Shown here one piece after another: positions 55,582-64,000 of a stretch of 64,000 bases of DNA (position 1 is the stretch's first letter; each line of letters starts with the position of its first letter). The position numbers and the translations under genes were made by a program. The stretch comes from Gammaproteobacteria bacterium. Lineage in GTDB: Bacteria > Pseudomonadota > Gammaproteobacteria > Steroidobacterales > Steroidobacteraceae. The notes under the pieces are model-generated. The model saw only the letters and a program-made list of their open reading frames with translations. It had not been told where the DNA came from and did not search any database. Location of the stretch: contig JANYFY010000009.1 in NCBI GenBank assembly GCA_025359565.1, forward strand, positions 248,001 through 312,000, read 5' to 3'.

Positions 55582-57384
55582 CTATAACGCAGAATCCCTT
55601 AGTGCCATCATCGAAGCTTTGCCTGCCTTGATCGAATATAAAAGCGAACCCGCCTGTGGCAGGATGCGTTCAATGAAGAAAGTCGCCGTCTTATACTTAG
55701 CATCATAGAAAGCTGCGTTCGGGCCCGCCACATTGACCTTGTCGTTTAGCTTAATGGTCGCGATCTTTGCCATGCGAATCCACATGAACCCTAAAGCCAC
55801 TAATCCAAACAACCGCAGATAGTCGGTAGCGGCTGCACCGGCTTCTTCGGGATCACTGAGACTCTTCTGGGCAATGAATCCGGTGGCGAGTTGCAGCGCG
55901 CCGAAGGCTTTCGCGAAAGGTTGAAGCAGCGCGCCAATATTCGGATCTTGGGCGTTTTTTTCAATAAATTCACCTACAGGATGAAAGAACTGGCGCAGCG
56001 ATCGTCCCATGTTAGCCGGTAATTTTCGCCCCACTAAATCTAGCGCTTGAATGCCATTGGTACCCTCATAGATCATGGTGATGCGTGCATCCCGCACCAA
56101 TTGTTCCATGCCATGATCGACGATGTAGCCGTGACCGCCAAAAACTTGCAAGGCAAGATTAGACGATTCATAGCCCAAATCCGTAAACAAGGCTTTTACG
56201 ATGGGCGTCATGAGGCTGACAAAATCTTCCGCGTCCTGGCGTTCGGGTGTGTCCTGCAATCGTTCCATGACATCAAGTTGGTTTGCAACCCAAACCCCCA
56301 ACGCACGGCACCCCTCGTTGTATGAGCGCATCGTCATCAGCATACGGCGTACGTCGGGATGTACTATGAGTGGATCAGCGAGTTTTTCTGGATATTTTGT
56401 GCCCGAGAGCGAACGACCTTGTACCCGCTCCCTGGCGTAGGCAACCGCACTTTGATACGCCACTTCGCCAACACCCAATCCTTGAATGCCTACCGATAGA
56501 CGCTCGCTATTCATCATCACGAACATCGCGCGCATGCCCTTATGAGGTTCACCCGCAAGCCAAGCGGTCGCGTTATCAAAAGCTATTTGACAGGTAGCCG
56601 AAGCCTTGATTCCCATCTTGTGTTCGATTCGCTCGCACGTTACCCCATTACGAGCACCCACCGAACCATCGGGGTTTGGTATGAACTTGGGTACTACAAA
56701 TAGACTTATACCCTTAATTCCGCTGGGTGCGTCGGGTAGCCGTGCTAGCACTAGATGAACAATGTTTTCAGTCAGATCATGCTCACCTGCAGAAATGAAA
56801 ATCTTCGCACCAGTCAATTGATAGGTGCCCCCGGCGACTGGCACCGCCTTAGTGCGCAACAGTCCTAAATCGGTACCACAATGAGGCTCAGTTAGGCACA
56901 TGGTGCCTGTCCAAGTTCCGTCGACTAATTTTGGTAGATACAAATCTTTTAAAGACTTAGAGCCGTAACTCTTAAGCGCCAAATAGGCACCGTGCGACAA
57001 CCCTGTGTACAGACCAAAGCTTAAGTTGCAAGAGCAAACGATTTCTTCAATAAGCTTACTGATGCACATCGCCATCCCTTGACCGCCATAGGCGGGATCC
57101 GAGTTCAGCGAGCCCCAACCCGCTGCGACAAATGCTTTGTAAGCGTCCTTAAATCCTTTAGGCGTACGCACTACACCATTCTCGAATTGGCAGCCTTCCG
57201 CATCACCGCTAGCATTGAGCGGTAGGAGCACGGCTTCTTGAAACTTTGCAGCTTCTTCCAATATAGTGTCAAGTAACTCAGTATTCACTTCCTCCAACCC
57301 CGGCAATTTGGCGAGGCGGGCACTATCGAATAGTTCGTGCATGACAAAGCGCATGTCGCGTAGTGGGGCAGTATAGGTTTGCAT
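55582..57384 (-). CDS. Acyl-CoA dehydrogenase, large C-terminal-extended type
   Basis: A 600-residue FAD acyl-CoA dehydrogenase. Core motifs are GTMCLTEPHCGTDLG and the catalytic-base region IYEGTNGIQALDLVGRK. A ~130-residue C-terminal helical extension is shared with the DmdC-like and FadE5/C-type enzymes. It is the last gene of the operon, after the FadN-like and thiolase genes, so it likely opens beta-oxidation of an acyl-CoA made by this pathway. Confidence 0.92.
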   Translation of the reverse strand: MQTYTAPLRDMRFVMHELFDSARLAKLPGLEEVNTELLDTILEEAAKFQEAVLLPLNASGDAEGCQFENGVVRTPKGFKDAYKAFVAAGWGSLNSDPAYGGQGMAMCISKLIEEIVCSCNLSFGLYTGLSHGAYLALKSYGSKSLKDLYLPKLVDGTWTGTMCLTEPHCGTDLGLLRTKAVPVAGGTYQLTGAKIFISAGEHDLTENIVHLVLARLPDAPSGIKGISLFVVPKFIPNPDGSVGARNGVTCERIEHKMGIKASATCQIAFDNATAWLAGEPHKGMRAMFVMMNSERLSVGIQGLGVGEVAYQSAVAYARERVQGRSLSGTKYPEKLADPLIVHPDVRRMLMTMRSYNEGCRALGVWVANQLDVMERLQDTPERQDAEDFVSLMTPIVKALFTDLGYESSNLALQVFGGHGYIVDHGMEQLVRDARITMIYEGTNGIQALDLVGRKLPANMGRSLRQFFHPVGEFIEKNAQDPNIGALLQPFAKAFGALQLATGFIAQKSLSDPEEAGAAATDYLRLFGLVALGFMWIRMAKIATIKLNDKVNVAGPNAAFYDAKYKTATFFIERILPQAGSLLYSIKAGKASMMALRDSAL

Positions 57385-57401
57385 GGATGCTCTTCTTGAG
57401 T

Positions 57402-59726
57402 CTAATTACGCAGCGGCTTACTAGTGGCTAACGTATGCTCGATGCGTGCCAGGGTGTTAGAAGTTTTTACTAATCGCATGAACGCATCTCGCTCTAATTT
57501 GAGTAGTTGATCTTCGGTCACGGAATCGATGATATCGGCAGGACCCCCCGAAAGCACTTCGGCAAGTGCACCCGCCACTACGCGGTCATGATTGCTTGCA
57601 AGGCCGCGTTGATAGAAGCCGTCAACCGCCATCGTAAACGCAAGTTTACCAGCGACTCCCGGCAATTTTAGCTCAACCGGTTTTGGCGGACTATAATTTT
57701 CAGTGAGTTTAAGCGCCAGCGCTTTGGCGTCCGCCAGTAATCGGTTACGGTTCATGGTAACGCCATCTCCGGCTCGCAAAAACATCAATTCTTGGGCTTG
57801 TGCGGCAGACTTTGAAACCGTCGCGGTACTAATCATTTCAAACACCTTGGTAGCGGCCGGCATAGGACCGCGGGGTAACTTATCGTTGCTTGCCCAGCGT
57901 GCGAGCATTTCCTTACAACCTCCCCAGCCAGGAATCAATCCGACTCCGCACTCGACTAAGCCGATGTAGCTTTCGGCATGAGCCTGAACGGCATTACTAT
58001 GCAATAGAAGTTCGCAGCCTCCACCGAGCACCATACCAGACGGCGCGCTGACCACCGGAAATGAAGCATATTTTAGTGCCATATAGGTTTGCTGCCCAAT
58101 GGACAATAATTTTTCGATTTCGCTCCAGGCGGCAATGTTTGCAGCGAACAAGGCAAGGCCCAAGTTGGCGCCTACCGAGAAATTGCGTCCCTCGTTGTAA
58201 ATCACTAAGGCTTTGTATTTACCGGGAATCAAAGCAATTGTCTTACCTAGCAAAGCCATGATTTGCTCGTCGAGTGAATTTCCTTTGCTCGTGAACTCGA
58301 AGCATAAGACGCCGTCACCCAAATCCCATACCGCAGCTGAAGCGTTTTTTAAGACTGGTTGGGATACACGTTTGATATCTTCTAACATGAGCACACCGGC
58401 CGGGCGCTTGATGAGATGATATTGGCCATCGGTTCCCAGATATTCGCGTTGTCCCACGCGTACTCGATAGAAACTCTGATCTTTTGCTGCGCGCAACAGC
58501 GCGGGTACCATAAGGCCGTCTGCCTCCAGTTTGGCAACTAACCACGCTGCGCCGAGTCGATCGATCAACTCGAAGGGACCCCATTGCCAGTTGTAGCCCA
58601 ATCGCATGGCTTCATCAATCGCATTGATGTCGTCAGCGACTTCGGGAATTAAACTCGCCGCATAGGCAAGCGTTTGGCCGATGACGCGCCAAGCATAGCG
58701 ACCGAGTCGGTTGTTTGCCGATAGGAAAGCGCGTAAGTCCTTGGACGCTGCCGCGAGGTCTGGTAATTCTGGTCGATTCTCGGGCCGATAAGCGCCAGTC
58801 ACCAGATCAATGACTTCCTTGATCTTGCCACCCGATGAGCGATTTAAACGATAAAAACCGCCCTTGCCCTTGCGGCCAGTGTAGCCGTCCGCGATCATTT
58901 TTTGAATCAGAGGTAACGAGCGGTTGACGGCATGAAAGGCATCGGCAGGTGCTAGCGCCTTTTCAAGGCTAGCGTTGATATGCGGCATGAGATCAATTCC
59001 GACTAAATCGATTAGGCCAAACACTCCCGTTTTGGGGATACCCATTGGCTTACCCAAAACCGCGTCGGCTTCTTCGACATTAAGCTTCGCATCGATTGCC
59101 TCAATTACGCTGACCTGCAACCAATAGGCCCCCAGCCGGTTCGCAATGAATCCGGGACTATCTTTACAGCGCACGATATTTTTGCCGAGTGCGTGATCTG
59201 CAAAGCGGCATACGGTATCGACCAATTCGGAACTAGTACTGGGGCCGATGACGATTTCCAAAAGACGCATATAGCGGGGTGGATTAAAGAAATGCGTAAT
59301 CAAAAAATCACGCTTGAACGCTTCGCTTTGTCCATCGGTCAATTGATGCAACGGGATAGTTGAGGTGTTGGATGAGACTGCGGTGCCAGGTGTTCGCGCA
59401 GCGTCGATTTTGCGATACAGCGATTGTTTAATGTCCAAACGCTCAACTACCGCCTCAACGATCCATTGGCTGTCTGCGACTTCTTTCATGTGGTCATCGA
59501 TGTTGCCGGCACTGACGAGTTTGGCTGCGCGAGCCGACATAAAGGCAGCCGGTTCAGTTTTTAACATTTTCTCAATAGCGTTTTCCGCAAGCACATTGCG
59601 GTTGGTGGTCCCTGGCGGGACTACGTCGAGCAACCTTACCGCGATGCCAGCGTTCGCAAATTGAGCGGCAATTCCGGCACCCATAACGCCGGCTCCAATT
59701 ACCGTAGCTTTTTGGATCTGTTCCAT
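57402..59726 (-). CDS. 3-hydroxyacyl-CoA dehydrogenase / enoyl-CoA hydratase (FadN-like)
   Basis: A 774-residue bifunctional beta-oxidation enzyme. The NAD-binding dehydrogenase domain comes first (VIGAGVMGAGIAAQFANAG), followed by its helical domains and then a crotonase-like domain (MVLGGGCELLLHSNAVQAHAE). That order is the reverse of FadB and matches FadN (YusL) of Bacillus. I start at MEQIQKATV, behind AGGAG; a longer frame into the thiolase gene is not conserved. Eleven bases separate it from the thiolase. Confidence 0.93.
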   Translation of the reverse strand: MEQIQKATVIGAGVMGAGIAAQFANAGIAVRLLDVVPPGTTNRNVLAENAIEKMLKTEPAAFMSARAAKLVSAGNIDDHMKEVADSQWIVEAVVERLDIKQSLYRKIDAARTPGTAVSSNTSTIPLHQLTDGQSEAFKRDFLITHFFNPPRYMRLLEIVIGPSTSSELVDTVCRFADHALGKNIVRCKDSPGFIANRLGAYWLQVSVIEAIDAKLNVEEADAVLGKPMGIPKTGVFGLIDLVGIDLMPHINASLEKALAPADAFHAVNRSLPLIQKMIADGYTGRKGKGGFYRLNRSSGGKIKEVIDLVTGAYRPENRPELPDLAAASKDLRAFLSANNRLGRYAWRVIGQTLAYAASLIPEVADDINAIDEAMRLGYNWQWGPFELIDRLGAAWLVAKLEADGLMVPALLRAAKDQSFYRVRVGQREYLGTDGQYHLIKRPAGVLMLEDIKRVSQPVLKNASAAVWDLGDGVLCFEFTSKGNSLDEQIMALLGKTIALIPGKYKALVIYNEGRNFSVGANLGLALFAANIAAWSEIEKLLSIGQQTYMALKYASFPVVSAPSGMVLGGGCELLLHSNAVQAHAESYIGLVECGVGLIPGWGGCKEMLARWASNDKLPRGPMPAATKVFEMISTATVSKSAAQAQELMFLRAGDGVTMNRNRLLADAKALALKLTENYSPPKPVELKLPGVAGKLAFTMAVDGFYQRGLASNHDRVVAGALAEVLSGGPADIIDSVTEDQLLKLERDAFMRLVKTSNTLARIEHTLATSKPLRN

Positions 59727-59737
59727 GAGCGACGCTC

Positions 59738-60871
59738 CTAAATACGCTCGAGAATAGTGGCAATACCTTGACCACCGCCGATGCATTGAGTAGCAAGTGC
59801 ATACCGCCCCCGAGTCCGCTGCAACAGACTTGCGGCTTTGCCGACAATACGTGCGCCGGTTGCGCCAAGAGGGTGGCCTAAGGCGATTGCGCCACCATCG
59901 ATATTCAAAACTTCGTCGCGAATTTTTAACTCCTGTGCGCAAGCCAGAGCTTGGCTCGCGAACGCCTCATTTAATTCGACTACATCGATTGCTGACATTT
60001 CAAGATTGGCGCGTTTTAAGGCTTTGCGTGTGGCAGCGACAGGTCCTATGCCCATGATTTCAGGCGCGCAGCCAGCTACGGCGACGCTCACAATGCGAGC
60101 AAGTGGGGTGAGGCCGTTTTTTTTGGCATATTGCTCGCTGCACACCAAGACGGCCGACGCGCCGTCGGTCAGCGGCGATGAGGTTCCCGCAGTGACGCTG
60201 CCCTCCTTACTAAAGGCAGGCTTTAATAATGCGAGAGCTGCCGCATTAGTTTCCGGACGAGGACAACCGTCCTTATCCACGCTGCCGGCCTTGGTTGTAA
60301 TTGGTACCAGTTCCGCGGCGAAGTGCCCCGCAAGCAAAGCAGTGGCCGCATGCTGCTGACTGCGTACCGCGAAAGCTTCTTGCGCTACTCTATCAAGATG
60401 CCATTTGGCGGCGACGTTCTCTGCTGTGTCGCCCATGCCAATGTAAGCGGGCACCTTGGCTTGTAATGCAGGATTCGGCAACGGATTGAAACCCATCATG
60501 GGTACGCGGCTCATGCTTTCGACGCCGGCAGCGATGAAGACTTCGCCTGCACCGAGTTGAATTTGGCCCGCGGCGATGTGCACGGACTGCATAGACGATC
60601 CGCAGAAACGGTTAACGGTCATTCCCGCGACGCTTTGCGGGAGTCCGGCGAGCAGGCCAATCAAGCGCCCCACATTGAACCCTTGTTCACCTTCCGGAAA
60701 GGCGCAACCTACAATCAGATCCTCAATATCATTAACAGGGACACCGGTCCTTTGTACCAGGGCGGCAACCACTTGAGCGGCAAGATCGTCGGGGCGAACG
60801 CGTGCCAGAGCGCCTTTAGTAGCCAGGGTAAATGGGGAACGGGCGTAACCCGCAATGACAACGTGACTCAT
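59738..60871 (-). CDS. Acetyl-CoA C-acyltransferase (thiolase)
   Basis: A 377-residue thiolase that cleaves 3-ketoacyl-CoA. The acylated Cys is in VNRFCGSSMQSVH (about residue 88), the His in ALGHPLGATGARI and the second Cys in CIGGGQGIA. It starts at MSHVVIAG; an eleven-codon upstream extension is not conserved. With its two downstream neighbours it forms the same trio as Bacillus fadA-fadN-fadE. Confidence 0.95.
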   Translation of the reverse strand: MSHVVIAGYARSPFTLATKGALARVRPDDLAAQVVAALVQRTGVPVNDIEDLIVGCAFPEGEQGFNVGRLIGLLAGLPQSVAGMTVNRFCGSSMQSVHIAAGQIQLGAGEVFIAAGVESMSRVPMMGFNPLPNPALQAKVPAYIGMGDTAENVAAKWHLDRVAQEAFAVRSQQHAATALLAGHFAAELVPITTKAGSVDKDGCPRPETNAAALALLKPAFSKEGSVTAGTSSPLTDGASAVLVCSEQYAKKNGLTPLARIVSVAVAGCAPEIMGIGPVAATRKALKRANLEMSAIDVVELNEAFASQALACAQELKIRDEVLNIDGGAIALGHPLGATGARIVGKAASLLQRTRGRYALATQCIGGGQGIATILERI

Positions 60872-60938
60872 AAATTTTATCCTTATTGAGCTCGTCGCGA
60901 CCAATAGACCGCGTTAAGCAATGTTAACACGCCTAAGT

Positions 60939-62132
60939 TCACGACCCTTCCAGGTAAGATTGCACGCAACTAGCTTGTGTGCAAGCGACATGCTGTAGAT
61001 CGGCTAGCGGGTGTCCCGCGAGTGACCAGGGATTAGAGAAGAAAGCTTCCACCGCAGTGTCTGGCACATCCTCGATGCGTGCGGGTGACCAATGTGGTGC
61101 ATTATCCTTGTCGACGATGAGTGCGCGCACGCCCTCGATGAAGTCTCCCTGCAAAAAGCATTGCCGCGTCATTGCCAACTCCATGCGGAAACAATCGGCA
61201 AGCGATAGATGCCTGCCTTGCTGCAATTGCTTCAAGGTCACTTTCATCATGGTGGGCGATCGGTTGCCCATGACTTTAATGGTCTTCGCAGACCACTCGC
61301 AAAATTCAGCACGATCTTCGGTACTCAGCGAATCCAAGATCTCAGACAACGTAGACTTACTAAAATGCCTATCGATTGCCGGACGCAACGACTCCAGACT
61401 CAACGGCGACGCAATTTTTTCGGGGGTGGTGGTACTGATCCCGCTTGAGCGGGTAGCGCCTAAAGCCTGTAACGTTTGACGGACATCCGCACGCGGATCA
61501 GCGCTCCAAACCAGCGTATCTAAGGTGGCCTCAAGGTCTTTGATCAAAGCGGGTGATAAGTACATATCAGCCAACCCTGCATACAGCGCATCAGCCGCCC
61601 TGATTGGGTTACCCGTGAGCGCTAGATAAAGTCCTAGTGACCCCGGTAAACGCGATAAAAAATAGCTGCCTCCGACATCTGGAAACAAGCCGATACCGAC
61701 CTCGGGCATGGCGATGCGGGTGCGATCTCCCACGATGCGCAAATTCGAACTCTGAGCTAATCCCATACCTCCACCCATGGTAATGCCGTCAAGTAACGCC
61801 ATGTAAGGTTTAGGGTAGTGATGCAAAGCATAGTCGAGTCGATATTCGATCGCGAAAAATTCGTGATGTAGCGTGCCTGAGCCCTTGAAGCTATCGTACA
61901 ACGCGCGAACATCGCCGCCCGCGCAAAAAGCTTTTTCTCCAGCGCCCCGTAGCAACACGGCATAAATGTGAGGGTCGCGAGCAAATCGATCAAACACGAT
62001 CTGCAACGCGTCAATCATGTCGAGTGACAACGCATTCAACGCGGCAGGGCGATTGAGGGTAATAATGCCAATGTGATTGCGGACCTCAGAGAGAATTTGC
62101 TCGGAGGACGTACGGGTCGTTAGGACTTCCAA
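60939..62132 (-). CDS. 3-hydroxyisobutyryl-CoA hydrolase
   Basis: A 397-residue crotonase-family hydrolase in valine breakdown that releases 3-hydroxyisobutyrate for MmsB. Family motifs are FCAGGDVRALYD, GITMGGGMGLAQSSNLRIV and MPEVGIGLFPDVGGSYFLSR, with the catalytic Glu in the last. Length fits HIBCH and is longer than simple hydratases. It starts right after the stop of the enoyl-CoA hydratase gene. Confidence 0.93.
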   Translation of the reverse strand: MEVLTTRTSSEQILSEVRNHIGIITLNRPAALNALSLDMIDALQIVFDRFARDPHIYAVLLRGAGEKAFCAGGDVRALYDSFKGSGTLHHEFFAIEYRLDYALHHYPKPYMALLDGITMGGGMGLAQSSNLRIVGDRTRIAMPEVGIGLFPDVGGSYFLSRLPGSLGLYLALTGNPIRAADALYAGLADMYLSPALIKDLEATLDTLVWSADPRADVRQTLQALGATRSSGISTTTPEKIASPLSLESLRPAIDRHFSKSTLSEILDSLSTEDRAEFCEWSAKTIKVMGNRSPTMMKVTLKQLQQGRHLSLADCFRMELAMTRQCFLQGDFIEGVRALIVDKDNAPHWSPARIEDVPDTAVEAFFSNPWSLAGHPLADLQHVACTQASCVQSYLEGS

Positions 62133-62900
62133 CTACGATCTCCAAACCGGCTTACGCTTCCCCAAAAACGCCTGCACGCCCTCGCGCTGATCCTCACCAT
62201 CGAACAAATCCAAAAATCGTTCACGCTCTAACGCAAGCGCGGCTTCTCTCGGAGTACCCTGGCGTGCCTGATGGATCAATCGCTTGCTAAAGGTCACCGC
62301 TCGCGGACTCAAGGCGCTGGCGCGCTCGGCCCATTCAAGCGCCGTCTTAAGACTCTGGCCGCGTGGCACCACCTCCTCGACTAAACCTATCTTTGCCGCC
62401 GTTTCGGCACTCACGCGTTCATTAGTCAGAATCATCCGCTTGGCCCAGCCTTCACCCACCAACCATGGCAACGTCTGGGTACCACACCCGGCTGGCAACA
62501 ATCCCACTGACGCTTCGGGCAACGCCATCTGCGCGTGTTCTTCGGCGATCCGCATATCACAGGCTAGCGCGCACTCTAATCCACCACCCATCGCATAACC
62601 ATTGATGGCCGCAATGATGACTGGCCTAGCTTCTTGCAGGGCAGTAAAAGCTGCCCCGAACCGCTGCGCCAAGACGCGCGCTTGAACCTTATCGCCATCC
62701 GCGAAACTTTTAAGGTCAGCACCTGCACTAAAAAATTTTTCGCCAGCACCCGTAATCACTGCTGCATACACGCTCATGCTTTTATTTAGCGTGTCGATTA
62801 GCTCCGTAAGCTGCAATAATCCGCTATCCGTGAAGGTATTAGCGGGCGGATTGTTTAAAGTTATGAGCGCTACATGAGCGTCGATTTTGCAAGTTATCAC
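62133..62900 (-). CDS. Enoyl-CoA hydratase
   Basis: A 255-residue crotonase that likely hydrates methacrylyl-CoA in the valine pathway, giving the substrate of the hydrolase that follows. Oxyanion-hole motifs are FSAGADLKSF and GYAMGGGLECALACDMRI, with catalytic Glu in LPEASVGLLPAGCG. I start at the GTG six bases after AGGAG; a TTG one codon upstream is possible. An AT-rich region with a weak ATATTG/CAATAT hairpin separates it from mmsB. Confidence 0.92.
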   Translation of the reverse strand: MITCKIDAHVALITLNNPPANTFTDSGLLQLTELIDTLNKSMSVYAAVITGAGEKFFSAGADLKSFADGDKVQARVLAQRFGAAFTALQEARPVIIAAINGYAMGGGLECALACDMRIAEEHAQMALPEASVGLLPAGCGTQTLPWLVGEGWAKRMILTNERVSAETAAKIGLVEEVVPRGQSLKTALEWAERASALSPRAVTFSKRLIHQARQGTPREAALALERERFLDLFDGEDQREGVQAFLGKRKPVWRS

Positions 62901-62938
62901 CAAAATCTCCTAATAATATATTGTTATATATCAATATT

Positions 62939-63826
62939 TTAAGATGTTTTTCTAAACAAATTTATAATAGATGAAAAATCTTTAAGCCCCGCGCCTTGTG
63001 CGCTCGACATTTGATAGAGCTGTTGGGCTAGTGCGCCTAACACTACGGTTTGTTTCACCTGCTTGGCCGCTTCCGTAGCAAGACCGAGATCTTTGAGCAT
63101 CAAATCAGTTCCGAAGCCCCCACTGTAGTCGCGCGACGCGGGAGCATTCTCTATTACGCCGGGGTAAGGGTTGTACGTATCCGAACTCCAACATCGTCCG
63201 CTCGACGTATTGATAACGCCCGCGAGTACCCGAGCCTCCATGCCGAGAGCGACGCCCAGATTCATCGCCTCCGCAACACCCAGCATCGAAATGCCTAAAA
63301 GCAGGTTATTGCAGATCTTAGCGACCTGGCCATTACCTGCCGCACCGCAGTGGACAATATTCTTGCCCATCTGCGCTAGCACTGGTTTGATGGAGTCGAA
63401 AATTTCAACAGTAGCGCCGACCATGAAGGTTAAGGTGCCCGCTTGCGCGCCGCCGGTCCCACCAGAGACGGGAGCATCCGCCATAGGGTTGCCTTTCTTA
63501 TGAGCAGCGACCGCGACTTCGCGGGCCGTGTGCGGGTCTATGGTACTTGAATCGACTAGCGTCACACCCGGCGCAACTCCTGCGAGCACTCCATCGTCAC
63601 TTAAGTACACTTCACGCACATGCGGCGAGGAGGGCAGCATGGTAATCACTAACTCCGTTGCAGCGGCAGCAGCCTTAGGCGACGTGGCCGCGATCGCACC
63701 GTGGCTTGTAAGCGCATCGACATGGGTTTGAACGACATCAAACACTACCAACCGATGACCGGCCTTTAAGAGATTGTGCGCCATAGGTGCGCCCATATTT
63801 CCCAAACCGATGAAGGCGATGTTCAT
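62939..63826 (-). CDS. mmsB: 3-hydroxyisobutyrate dehydrogenase
   Basis: A 295-residue NAD-dependent dehydrogenase that oxidises 3-hydroxyisobutyrate to methylmalonate semialdehyde. The NAD motif is IGLGNMGAPMAHNLLKAG. The substrate-binding DAPVSGGTGGAQAGTLTFM and the catalytic Lys in GNGQVAKICNNLLL are intact. The ATG start given removes four non-conserved codons after an upstream TTG. It lies 15 bases after mmsA. Confidence 0.95.
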   Translation of the reverse strand: MNIAFIGLGNMGAPMAHNLLKAGHRLVVFDVVQTHVDALTSHGAIAATSPKAAAAATELVITMLPSSPHVREVYLSDDGVLAGVAPGVTLVDSSTIDPHTAREVAVAAHKKGNPMADAPVSGGTGGAQAGTLTFMVGATVEIFDSIKPVLAQMGKNIVHCGAAGNGQVAKICNNLLLGISMLGVAEAMNLGVALGMEARVLAGVINTSSGRCWSSDTYNPYPGVIENAPASRDYSGGFGTDLMLKDLGLATEAAKQVKQTVVLGALAQQLYQMSSAQGAGLKDFSSIINLFRKTS

Positions 63827-63841
63827 TTTACGGCTCAATCA

Positions 63842-64000
63842 CTACTTCAAACTAATGGTGGTGTTAACGCCGCTTGAAGTGGCACTATCATCAAACCACC
63901 GCGCGGTAATAGTTTTAGTCTGAGTATAAAACTGGACCACTTGTTTGCCATAGGGCCCAAGGTCACCTAACTTGGATCCGCGCGAACCCGTGAAACTAAA
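63842..64000 (-). CDS. mmsA: 3' end of methylmalonate-semialdehyde dehydrogenase
   Basis: The last 52 codons are in the window, running off its right edge. SFTGSRGSKLGDLGPYGKQ and QTKTITARWF are the standard MmsA tail. It converts methylmalonate semialdehyde to propionyl-CoA. It is the first visible gene of the seven-gene minus-strand operon. Confidence 0.93.
   Translation of the reverse strand, partial: FSFTGSRGSKLGDLGPYGKQVVQFYTQTKTITARWFDDSATSSGVNTTISLK

Noticed and set aside
59727-59942. N-terminal extension of the FadN-like gene
   Set aside because: Arg/Trp-rich antisense-like sequence inside the thiolase gene; MEQIQKATV behind AGGAG is the family start.

Overview
The window comes from a Gram-negative gammaproteobacterium, most likely one of the deep non-enteric groups near Xanthomonadales/Steroidobacterales. 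Its neighbourhoods are typical of the class (kdsB-end/rne/rluC/maf/rpmF/plsX/fabH, clpS-clpA, trxB-FemAB-like-aat-infA, ftsK-lolA-rarA-serS). It also carries a type II secretion block, an Lpp/OprI-type lipoprotein, a lexA-imuA-imuB-dnaE2 mutasome, a TorF-type porin and Lol/Pqi envelope genes. The placement is inferred from gene content; no rRNA is present. Nearly all of the window is densely coding, with many 4-base stop/start overlaps.

Layout. 1-8.3 kb: end of a probable kdsB, a DUF4184 membrane protein, RNase E, divergent rluC, convergent maf, then promoter-rpmF-plsX-fabH-terminator and a small alanine-rich lipoprotein. 8.5-14.2 kb: an SOS operon (two LexA boxes, lexA, imuA, imuB, dnaE2). 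14.2-21.6 kb: a DUF937/OmpA fusion, then gspC-D-E-F on the minus strand without pseudopilin genes and with a cysteine-free GspE. 21.7-34.9 kb: clpS-clpA, the minus-strand trxB/FemAB-like/aat/infA operon, ftsK-lolA-rarA-serS, a BI-1/YccA protein and an aldo/keto reductase. aat has no ATG/GTG/TTG start and probably begins at CTG in a CTGA overlap.

35.0-37.1 kb is the clearest accessory region: a ~2 kb islet at the 3' end of tRNA-Ser(UGA). It is marked by three copies of the tRNA 3' end. It holds a chain of small hairpins, a DUF2306-like membrane protein and a BrnT/BrnA toxin-antitoxin pair, and no integrase. The distal copy also encodes the last codons and stop of the sulfotransferase-like gene next door. 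That gene is paired with a class-IV aminotransferase-like protein that lacks a lysine at the PLP site.

38.9-49 kb: a TPR-GGDEF protein, a GST, a stand-alone divergent EF-G, a MobA-like transferase, a histidine phosphatase, tRNA-Ala(CGC) and tRNA-Arg(CCU), and a porin. These are followed by an ECF sigma / zinc-finger anti-sigma / subtilisin-like lipoprotein operon with its own ECF-type promoter motif and an 18-bp palindrome. 49-55.6 kb: an SDR, a flavin reductase, a Pqi system with PqiA split into two genes, and a cytochrome b561/molybdopterin oxidoreductase pair. 55.6-64 kb: a seven-gene minus-strand operon for valine and fatty-acyl-CoA breakdown (mmsA-mmsB-enoyl-CoA hydratase-HIBYL-CoA hydrolase-thiolase-FadN-like-acyl-CoA dehydrogenase).

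The best leads for something not routinely described are the ECF/anti-sigma/subtilase module with a propeptide-like anti-sigma domain, the tRNA-Ser islet with its hairpin chain and shared att/CDS terminus, the CTG start of aat, the lysine-less aminotransferase/sulfotransferase pair, and in-frame hexanucleotide expansions in three unrelated core genes (rne, gspD, rarA).
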